Below, in pieces: positions 7,350 through 12,940 of a stretch of 12,940 nt of DNA. The position numbers and the translations under genes were made by a program. Origin of the DNA: Chloroflexota bacterium (GTDB lineage Bacteria; Chloroflexota; UBA11872); assembly GCA_026707185.1 (NCBI GenBank), contig JAPOXI010000059.1:1-12940 (forward strand). The letters are read 5' to 3'. The stretch's first letter is position 1, and each line of letters opens with the position of its first letter. The notes under the pieces are model-generated. The model ran no database searches and was not told where the DNA came from. It saw only the letters and a list, made by a program, of their open reading frames with translations.

Positions 7350-7697
7350 ATGAGCGCCGAAGCGTGGACGATTCTGGGCACGGGCGGGGCCCTGTTCGTT
7401 GGTTTAGCTGGTTTGGCTGTCGCCATCTGGCGCAGCCTGGACGCACGTCTCGAACTCATGGCGCAGCAGCATGCCGCCGAGCTACAGGTGTTGCGCGGCG
7501 ACCTCCGCGACCTGCGTGCTGACCCCGGCGCCCGTCTCGACAGACTGGAAGCTCGCCAGTTCGAAATGGCTCAGGCTCTGGCCCGCATCGAGGGCCGCCA
7601 GGAGCAACAAGCATCCGCCTTGGCGTCTATGCCCACCTCGCTTCAGGAACTCTCGCGCCCGAGCGTTGTGGCGACAGGGGAATCTAGGCCCGAATAG
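7350..7697 (+). CDS. Small membrane-anchored coiled-coil protein, copy B
   Basis: A 115-residue protein of unknown function. A membrane helix spans about residues 8-27 (ILGTGGALFVGLAGLAVAIW). Residues 29-93 form a long charged, Gln/Leu/Arg-rich helix with heptad character, including RGDLRDLRADPGARLDRLEA, followed by a Ser/Pro-rich tail. It repeats the plan of the upstream 90-residue protein (anchor plus coiled coil) with a longer coil. The ATG at 7350 has no strong Shine-Dalgarno sequence, but it falls immediately before the helix and downstream of a promoter box like that of its neighbour. Each gene seems to have its own promoter. Its stop is 171 bases from the convergent glycosyltransferase stop. 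It could be a coiled-coil scaffold or a small hypothetical of phage or regulatory origin; the sequence does not decide. Confidence 0.6.
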   Translation: MSAEAWTILGTGGALFVGLAGLAVAIWRSLDARLELMAQQHAAELQVLRGDLRDLRADPGARLDRLEARQFEMAQALARIEGRQEQQASALASMPTSLQELSRPSVVATGESRPE

Positions 7698-7868
7698 CCC
7701 TCAACTCGGCATCCGCCATTACTTTGACCGGGTCGTGCTGAGATATCGCGTCAGTCTCCCTTCGGGAATTCGCCAGCGGCGACGCAAGAAAGGCGCGCTG
7801 CCGAAGTCAGAATCGGAGCGCCAAACTGCTGGTCCCCGAAGCGGACATCCGGCCGGTGCTTCCACCGT

Positions 7869-9071
7869 TCAGCCAACCCGCCCGTACACCTCCGCCGTCC
7901 GCACCGCACACCGTTCCCACGTAAACATCTCCACCACACGCCGCCGCCCGTTCTCGCCCCAGCGCCGCATCCGCTCGCCATCGCTCAGCGCCTCGCCAAT
8001 CCCCCACGCAATGTCCGCCGGATCGGCCCCATTAACGTGCAACCCGCACTGGTTCGGCCCTTCATTCATCACCTGTTCTCGAAATCCCACGACACCCCGC
8101 GCTCCAACCACCACCGGCTTTCCGCACGCCATCGCCTCCAGGCACACGATCCCGAACGGCTCGTACGTTGAAGGCAACACCACCAGGTCGGCGGCCATGA
8201 AGTGCGCAATGCGCTCGGCCTCCGAAACCCACTCCGTCCGCAACGTGACCGAGTCCTCCACCCCAAGACTGGCCACCAGCCCCCGAATCTCATCGTCCTG
8301 ATCCCCCGTTCCCAGGGCCAGCAATTGGGCCTCTGGATGCTGTGCCACCACCCGTGGCCACCCCTCAATCAACGGCCGCGCGCCCTTCACGCCCGTCAAC
8401 CGCCCAATGAAAAAGACCACCGGCGCGTCGTCCGGCAACCCATAGTGAGCCTTTAGCTCCGGCCCCCCCGCCGCGTCGGGCGAGAACCTCTCCGTGTCCA
8501 CCCCGTTCCAGACGCCGTGCACCCGCTCCGCGTCCCAGCCGTGCGTAATCAAGTCGCGGACCATCGCTTGGCTCACCGTGATCGTCGCGTCCGCCGCCCT
8601 GCCGGCCGCCGTTTCCCACTGCGACACGATCGGGGACGGCCCGCCCGGCTGCCGCCCCCACTCGGCGCTATGCACGTGAAACACGATCGGCGCGTCCACG
8701 TGCCGCGCCAGCGTCAATCCTGCCGGCGCCCCCAGCCAGTCATGCACCGCGATCACGTCGAACGGACGCCGCCTGTGCTCGGCCCGCACCGCATCCGCCC
8801 ACAGGATGTTCGTCGAGTACAGCTCCCCAAAAAACGCGCCCCAACTCGACGCCTCCTGGTTGTAGACGCCCAAATAGGTCGGGCTCAGGTCCAGCTGGCG
8901 TGCCCAATGCGTATCCGGCTGCGGATCCGGTTCGTCGCCGTCCCGCAACGCCGCAAACACCTGCACGTCGTGCCCCGCCGCCCGCAGTGCCGGCGCCATC
9001 GCGCCCGAATACGTCCCCAGCCCGCCCACCACATGCGGCGGGTACTCCCACACCACCATCGCAATACGCAT
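7869..9071 (-). CDS. GT4 glycosyltransferase, glycogen-synthase-like
   Basis: A 400-residue GT-B fold glycosyltransferase. The N-terminal domain opens MRIAMVVWEYPPHVVGGLGT, with the E-Y-P-P-x-x-x-G-G-x-G pattern of GT4/GT5 sugar-nucleotide enzymes that make glycogen or related alpha-glucans. The C-terminal domain has FIGRLTGVKG (R224, K229) and the retaining-enzyme motif EPFGIVCLE with E304 and E312, which contact the donor nucleotide-sugar. Substrates would be ADP- or UDP-glucose and an alpha-glucan if the synthase assignment holds; another hexosyl transfer is possible. The reading frame is open up to 9221, but the ATG at 9071 is chosen because family homology begins exactly there and the extra 50 residues overlap the preceding reductase gene out of frame. 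It follows that gene by 43 bases and is the last gene of the operon. Confidence 0.87.
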   Translation of the reverse strand: MRIAMVVWEYPPHVVGGLGTYSGAMAPALRAAGHDVQVFAALRDGDEPDPQPDTHWARQLDLSPTYLGVYNQEASSWGAFFGELYSTNILWADAVRAEHRRRPFDVIAVHDWLGAPAGLTLARHVDAPIVFHVHSAEWGRQPGGPSPIVSQWETAAGRAADATITVSQAMVRDLITHGWDAERVHGVWNGVDTERFSPDAAGGPELKAHYGLPDDAPVVFFIGRLTGVKGARPLIEGWPRVVAQHPEAQLLALGTGDQDDEIRGLVASLGVEDSVTLRTEWVSEAERIAHFMAADLVVLPSTYEPFGIVCLEAMACGKPVVVGARGVVGFREQVMNEGPNQCGLHVNGADPADIAWGIGEALSDGERMRRWGENGRRRVVEMFTWERCAVRTAEVYGRVG

Positions 9072-9114
9072 AGAAGTCTGTCCCGTCCTGGTGTTCAGTA
9101 GGTCGCGAGTGACG

Positions 9115-9921
9115 TCAGGCGCACGCGTCCAGGGCACGTCGCTGATCCGGGTCCAGTTCCCAACCCACGGACCCCGCCAGCTCCGCCACCCGCTCCCGCC
9201 GGTCCGTCTTCGGAATCGCAATCACGCCGTCCTGCCCCACCAGCCAGTTCAGCATCACCTGCGCCGGCGTCCGCCCCGCGGCCCGGCTGACCTCGCGCAA
9301 CGCCCCCGACCCCGGATGCCCGTCGAAATCCGCCAGCGCCAGCGGCGTGTGCGCAATCACCGTGACCTTCGTCTCCTGGCAATACTCCAGCACGTCCTCC
9401 GCCACGTCGCGCTCAAACAGGTTGTACCGAATCTGGTTCGACACGATCGGATACCGCCGCGCCGCGTCCTGCGCCGCCTTCAACTGGTCCGCCGAGAAGT
9501 TGCTGACCCCAATGAACCGGATCAGCCCCTCGTCTACCAACCGTTCCAGCGCGCCAATCGTCTCGCCAATCGAAATCGACGGGTTCGGTCCATGAATCTG
9601 GTAGAGGTCCAGCACCTCCACGCCCAGCCGCCGCGCGCTCGCCAGCGCATGCACCGGAACGTCCCGTGCCTTCAGGTTTCGCGGCGAGATCTTCGTGGCA
9701 ATAAACACCCGATCCCAGTGCCCCGCAAGCTCCTTGCCCACCTGCAACTCGGCCTGCCCGGGTTCATCGCCGCGGGCGTTGTACGACTCCGCCGTGTCGA
9801 TCAGCCGCAGACCCGCCGCCATCCCCTTCACAAGCACGCCGCGCCCGCCGAAATATCGCGCCGTCCCCAGCCCAATCTTCGGCACGGTCGTCTGTGTCGG
9901 CCCCAGGTAAACCTCGTCCAT
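9115..9921 (-). CDS. Aldo/keto reductase
   Basis: A 268-residue NAD(P)H-dependent reductase with a (beta/alpha)8 barrel. The catalytic tetrad is D42, Y47 (IDTAESYN), K77 (ATKISP) and H110 (LDLYQIHGP). Other family marks are IGLGT near the start, GVSNFSADQL at about 157-166, NQIRYNLF at the barrel's later strands and IPKTDRRERV, the cofactor-phosphate loop, near the C-terminus. The family reduces aldehydes and ketones, including sugars, in the cytosol. The ATG at 9921 has GAGG five bases upstream and begins 10 bases after the GH57 stop, so co-transcription is likely. The operon suggests a sugar or small carbonyl substrate, but nothing in the sequence fixes it. Length is within the normal range for single-domain members. 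Confidence 0.92.
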   Translation of the reverse strand: MDEVYLGPTQTTVPKIGLGTARYFGGRGVLVKGMAAGLRLIDTAESYNARGDEPGQAELQVGKELAGHWDRVFIATKISPRNLKARDVPVHALASARRLGVEVLDLYQIHGPNPSISIGETIGALERLVDEGLIRFIGVSNFSADQLKAAQDAARRYPIVSNQIRYNLFERDVAEDVLEYCQETKVTVIAHTPLALADFDGHPGSGALREVSRAAGRTPAQVMLNWLVGQDGVIAIPKTDRRERVAELAGSVGWELDPDQRRALDACA

Positions 9922-9931
9922 TCCCGCCTCG

Positions 9932-11083
9932 CTAGCTGATCGCGTCGATGAAGTTGATGTACACCCGCTGGTGCTCCCACAGCAAGCGGTCCGCGCCCAG
10001 CCACATCCACTCCCCCGGCGTGAAATAAGCCGAAACGTCCGCCTCCGAGCCTTCCCGCCCGACCCACTGCAACCAGTGCAGGTTGTCTGACTGCAACAGC
10101 AAGTGCGCCAGGTCGATCAACGCCGGGTCCTCCGTCAGCTGCGCCGTGCCGTACGCCGCCGTCATCAGGCGGAACACCGCCTGTTGCGCATGGTTCCCCA
10201 GGAAGAACTCCAGGCCTCCATGCTGCCCCGCCCACGTAGCCGGAAACGGCGACAGCGGCAAATCATGCGCATCGCCGCCAAACGCCTCAACGGCCGCGCT
10301 GGGCGTCAAACATTGAACCCCGCGCTTCGCCAGTTCGTCCGGCAGCGCATCCAGGAACTCGAAAACGCCCGTGTCCATGTTGTGGTGCTCGCCAAACGTC
10401 TCAAAGTCCCACGCCAGCGTCACCAAATCCCCCGGTGTCGACGCAACCCAGTCGGCGTACCGCTCCGCCGTCAGCGGCCACCCGTCCCAACTCTGGTTCG
10501 AGAACCGGTATCCCACGTCGTCGCTCAGGTCGAAATGCCGGGCCAGCAACGGCAGCCCGCCCCGTTCCTTGTACAGGTGCGCCGCGCTCCGCCACTCCAT
10601 GATCCACGGCCGCCCGTCCACGAACCCCGCCTCGAACCCCACGCGCCCCAGCGTCCGCGCAATGTCCGACGACATCAGCATCTCGGTCGTATCCGCCACC
10701 CGCGGCCGCTGCCCGCACAAGTCGTTCAGTCCGTCCGCCGAACGCTCCATCCCCCGCGCAAACAGCGGCAGGTCCAGCAGCATGCTCACCGCGTGATACG
10801 GCTCCGTCGCCACCGGCTCGCAGTTCTCGTGACCCATCAAGGTCTTTAGGTCCACCAGCAGTTCCGGATCCCACGTCTCGAACTGCGGCAGCGTCGACAA
10901 CGGAATCCCAAGCCCCAGCGCTAGCCCCCGATCCAGCAATGCCTGCCACTGCTTGATTGCCGGCCGGTAGCACCAGCGCGCCACCTTCTCGAAGTAAAAC
11001 TGGTTCAACTCGTCGTCGAACAGGGCCGCTTCAATCGTCGCCGCGTCCGCCCCGTGCGGAATCGGAACCGCCGGAATGCGCAC
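9932..11083 (-). CDS. GH57 alpha-amylase-like glycoside hydrolase
   Basis: A 383-residue reading frame from GTG 11083 encoding a family 57 hydrolase, a (beta/alpha)7-barrel enzyme that cleaves or transfers alpha-1,4/1,6-glucans with retention. Visible family features are the FDDELN segment (22-27), the TTEMLMSSDIA segment (132-142) where E134 is the likely nucleophile, WIMEWRSAAHLYK (160-172), and WDFETFGEHHNMD (225-237) in which D226 is the likely general acid. A C-terminal helical region follows. The GTG start leaves out the N-terminal HQP motif, which is encoded in frame just upstream (see 11084-11131), so the true protein is probably about 399 residues. The gene lies between GT4 and aldo/keto reductase genes in one operon and probably remodels the glucan made by the glycosyltransferases. 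Amylase versus branching activity cannot be read from the sequence. Confidence 0.87.
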   Translation of the reverse strand: MRIPAVPIPHGADAATIEAALFDDELNQFYFEKVARWCYRPAIKQWQALLDRGLALGLGIPLSTLPQFETWDPELLVDLKTLMGHENCEPVATEPYHAVSMLLDLPLFARGMERSADGLNDLCGQRPRVADTTEMLMSSDIARTLGRVGFEAGFVDGRPWIMEWRSAAHLYKERGGLPLLARHFDLSDDVGYRFSNQSWDGWPLTAERYADWVASTPGDLVTLAWDFETFGEHHNMDTGVFEFLDALPDELAKRGVQCLTPSAAVEAFGGDAHDLPLSPFPATWAGQHGGLEFFLGNHAQQAVFRLMTAAYGTAQLTEDPALIDLAHLLLQSDNLHWLQWVGREGSEADVSAYFTPGEWMWLGADRLLWEHQRVYINFIDAIS

Positions 11084-11131
11084 CCGTCGCGGCTGGTGAA
11101 TCAGCGTGTAGATAACCAGGGTTTCGGCGAT
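11084..11131 (-). other. Probable true N-terminus of the GH57 gene, without a normal start codon
   Basis: In frame with and directly upstream of GTG 11083 the codons read (I)AETLVIYTLIHQPRR, then VRIP. The HQP motif here matches conserved region 1 of GH57, expected near residue 10 of the protein. No ATG, GTG or TTG exists in this frame back to the TAG of the previous gene. Candidate starts are ATC at 11131 (giving MAETLVIYTL) or CTG at 11119; neither has a ribosome-binding site. A sequencing error, a near-cognate start or a former fusion could explain it. Confidence 0.65.
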
Positions 11132-11182
11132 TGGAAATGCGCGATCGTTGGGGTCGGGCGGCCGGCTGGCGCTCCCCGAATG

Positions 11183-12553
11183 CTAACCGACCACCACGTC
11201 CTGCCCGGCCGCCAGGTGGCGCATCCGGGTCAGGAAAATCGGCGTCACGGCTTCCCAGGTAAACAGCTCCGCTGCCCGACGTGCCCCAGCGCGAATCGAC
11301 GCATTGAGCTCCTGGTCATCCTTCAGTTGCAGTGCAAACCGAACGATCTCATCCGGATCCGCCGCATCGTCCAGCACTACGCAGTTCTGCAGCGGCCGCG
11401 CATAGTCCTCGCCGGTGGACCCCACGTACGCAATCCCGCCCGCCGCCATCGCCTCCAGCCCCACCAGCCCGAACGGCTCGTATCCGCTGTTGGCCAGTGC
11501 GCCGTCCGCCGCGGCGTAGAAAACCGGTAGAACCTCGTCTGGGACGAAGAATCGCAGATCCAGCACCGCCGCCTCCGGCGCCGCCCCCAGCGCCGTGGCA
11601 ATCCCCGGCACCGAGGGGTCCTCGGTCGCCACCTCCGCGCGTTCCAGTCCTCGCCACACCATGTGCCGGTAAACCTCGTCGCCATGCGCCTCATACGCGC
11701 CCGGCTTGATCACCAGCCGGGCGTTTACACCCTGCGCGCGCAGCCTGTGCACCGCCTCCACGGCTTCCAGCCATCCCTTGTCAGGGTCCGTCCGTCCGAT
11801 CTTGAAGAACCACGCGTCGCAGTCCATCGCCCGCCGAAACGCCGCCACCGCGTCCGGGTCCACCGTCTCCAGTCGTTCCTCGGGCACCCCATTCGGAATC
11901 ACCACCGGATTGACGCCGCAGTCCCACATCTGATGTTTGACGTACTTTGAGACCGCCGCAAAGTCCGCCACGTAACCGATCCGGTCCCAGTTCATGCGGT
12001 TGAACGACATGTCGTTATTCGCGTTCCAAACCAGCACACAGTTCTGCCGAATCCCGTTGAAGTGCAGCGAATCGCTCAGCCGCGACAGCGCATCCGCCGT
12101 GTGCCATTCCTCTGCCATCACGACCACCGAGCGCCCCTCGCCCACGGCCGGCGCTGCAATAGCAAACGTCACGTGCGCCGGCACGGAGTCCTGGAAGTCG
12201 TGAACCTTCTCGACTTCGGCCTCGTACACCCCGCCCCTATGGTGCGTGCTGAGCCACTGGCACCATCGGTGCAAATGCAGCCGGCCGCCCTCTTGCACTT
12301 CGTATCCGGGACGTTCGGGATCCCCAACAAAGATCAGATGCGTGTTGAACCCCTGCCTCGCCAGCGAGCGCGTGAACTGCGCCACCCGCACCCCAAGCCC
12401 CCCGGCCTGTGAGTAGGGTTGGTCCGGCCCCTCGAATGAGAGAAACACGATCTCCAGGTTTTCCGGCGTGAAGTTCGACGGCACGGACAGATCTCTGAGT
12501 GTGCTGTGCGACAGCCGGCGTCCGGCCGCCCACACAAATGGCATTGCCAACAA
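11183..12553 (-). CDS. GT4 glycosyltransferase
   Basis: A 456-residue retaining GT-B glycosyltransferase. The N-terminal domain has LEIVFLSFEGPDQPYSQAGG (33-52), the glycine loop of starch/glycogen synthase-like enzymes. The C-terminal domain shows FFKIGRTDPDKG (R254, K259) and the donor-binding motif EPFGLVGLEAM with E359 and E367. VIPNGVPEERL (218-228) is the usual domain-junction segment. The family moves a sugar from a nucleotide donor; here an alpha-glucan or related polymer is likely because GH57 follows. The start is uncertain: TTG at 12553 (GGGG six bases upstream), ATG at 12544, or GTG at 12484, the last leaving the least extra sequence before the family homology. It is the first gene of the operon running left to 7869. 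Its TAG stop is in the same frame as the GH57 gene. Confidence 0.83.
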   Translation of the reverse strand: MLAMPFVWAAGRRLSHSTLRDLSVPSNFTPENLEIVFLSFEGPDQPYSQAGGLGVRVAQFTRSLARQGFNTHLIFVGDPERPGYEVQEGGRLHLHRWCQWLSTHHRGGVYEAEVEKVHDFQDSVPAHVTFAIAAPAVGEGRSVVVMAEEWHTADALSRLSDSLHFNGIRQNCVLVWNANNDMSFNRMNWDRIGYVADFAAVSKYVKHQMWDCGVNPVVIPNGVPEERLETVDPDAVAAFRRAMDCDAWFFKIGRTDPDKGWLEAVEAVHRLRAQGVNARLVIKPGAYEAHGDEVYRHMVWRGLERAEVATEDPSVPGIATALGAAPEAAVLDLRFFVPDEVLPVFYAAADGALANSGYEPFGLVGLEAMAAGGIAYVGSTGEDYARPLQNCVVLDDAADPDEIVRFALQLKDDQELNASIRAGARRAAELFTWEAVTPIFLTRMRHLAAGQDVVVG

Positions 12554-12558
12554 TCTTA
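12553..12558 (-). promoter_or_regulatory. Possible -10 box before the glucan operon
   Basis: TAAGAT on the minus strand ends 8 bases before the ATG at 12544, which would make a leaderless transcript starting at or next to that ATG. No -35 is recognisable, so support is thin. Confidence 0.25.
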
Positions 12559-12651
12559 GCCCCGCCCTAGGCCTCCTCCGCGTGTCCGCCCAAAGCGCGA
12601 GGTCGCGTTGCCCCGCTGCTCACTCAGGAGGGCCTGGTCACAATCGCTCTT

Positions 12652-12917
12652 TCCCCGCGGGGACCCTCGCACGACGCCCAGCCTCCTCGAAGCTGCGACG
12701 GCTCTTGCTCCCTCTCCCTGTGGAGACCCTTGCAGTTGGCCCGTCGTCCCCAGAGCCGCGGCCGTTCTCTCTCCCTCTCCCTCTGGGAGACCTTTGCCTA
12801 ACGCCCCTCGTCCTCCAGGGCGCGACTGCCTTTGCTCCCGCCCCGGGGAATAGCAAATGTGCTTGGTCTCAATCCAATCAAGGGGACGCCGATCTTCACC
12901 CTCTCCAAGGGGAGAGG
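12652..12917. repeat. Phased array of five hairpin palindromes in a diverged tandem repeat
   Basis: The region right of 12554 has no convincing gene. From about 12645 it is an imperfect tandem repeat. Each unit contains a palindrome: TCCCC-GC-GGGGA (12652-12663), TCTCC-CTGT-GGAGA (12713-12726), TCTCCC-TCT-GGGAGA (12776-12790), CCCCGGGG (12841-12848) and CCTCTCC-AAGG-GGAGAGG (12900-12917). Their centres are about 62, 63.5, 61.5 and 64 bases apart. The first three units also share inter-hairpin text such as CCCTTGC/CCTTTGC and TCGTCC-type blocks; the last two are more diverged. The array may continue past the window. The remaining stretch 12560-12640 shows nothing recognisable. Confidence 0.6.
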
Positions 12918-12940
12918 CAGATTCGGGCGTCTTCGGCCGA

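Noticed and set aside
7755..7775. Intrinsic terminator between the convergent genes (TCCC-TTC-GGGA)
   Set aside because: The stem is only four base pairs and no T-tract follows on either strand.
9072..9221. 50-residue N-terminal extension of the glycogen-synthase-like GT4 gene
   Set aside because: It overlaps the end of the aldo/keto reductase in another frame, is Arg/Trp-rich and unlike the family; homology begins at MRIAMVVWEYPP (ATG 9071).
12608..12856. Open frames of 81 (+) and 72 (-) codons right of the glucan operon
   Set aside because: They read through the hairpin repeat array, give Pro/Ser/Arg-rich text without domains, and have no start signal.
12645..12940. CRISPR array
   Set aside because: The shared element is a short, varying palindrome and not an identical repeat of 23-47 bp; the intervening segments resemble one another instead of being unique spacers, and no cas gene is present.

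Overview
The window is bacterial DNA with strong G/C bias at third codon positions, tightly packed genes and some GTG starts. There are no tRNA or rRNA genes, transposases or clear CRISPR arrays. The gene set (GH15 and GH57 glucan hydrolases, GT4 glycosyltransferases, a dual-AAA ATPase with a VWA partner) would fit a high-GC environmental lineage such as Chloroflexota. That placement is an impression from gene content and cannot be proved from the sequence alone.

Layout, left to right. (1) 1-550 (-): 5' part of a GH15 glucoamylase-like gene, cut by the window edge. (2) 684-1679 (+): NAD-dependent D-2-hydroxyacid dehydrogenase, divergent from GH15, with a good promoter (TTGACA-18-TAAGCT) and a GTG start behind GGGAG. 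(3) 6856 down to 1701 (-): a probable operon of a protein with two dynein/MoxR-type AAA+ modules, a VWA protein overlapping it by 14 bases, and a polytopic membrane protein of unknown function. (4) 6999-7697 (+): two small genes, each encoding one N-terminal membrane helix followed by a probable coiled coil, each preceded by a nearly identical 18-bp extended -10 promoter box. (5) 12553 down to 7869 (-): a probable operon of GT4 glycosyltransferase, GH57 alpha-amylase-like hydrolase, aldo/keto reductase and a second, glycogen-synthase-like GT4 enzyme. (6) 12554-12940: no gene, but an array of five hairpin-forming palindromes spaced about 62-64 bp apart that reaches the window edge.

How the parts work together. 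The right operon together with the GH15 gene looks like alpha-glucan (glycogen or maltodextrin) synthesis and remodelling. The central AAA/VWA pair resembles chaperone pairs such as MoxR/VWA, NorQ/NorD and CobS/CobT, but no obvious client enzyme is encoded beside it. The membrane protein is the only candidate partner in the same operon.

Points most worth checking: the GH57 N-terminal HQP motif is encoded upstream of the first usable start codon, in the same frame as the preceding GT gene and separated from it by one TAG; both Walker B motifs of the AAA protein read Asn-Glu instead of Asp-Glu; the VWA protein has a degenerate metallopeptidase-like N-terminus (HEAAE); and the phased hairpin array keeps its palindromes while the bases change.
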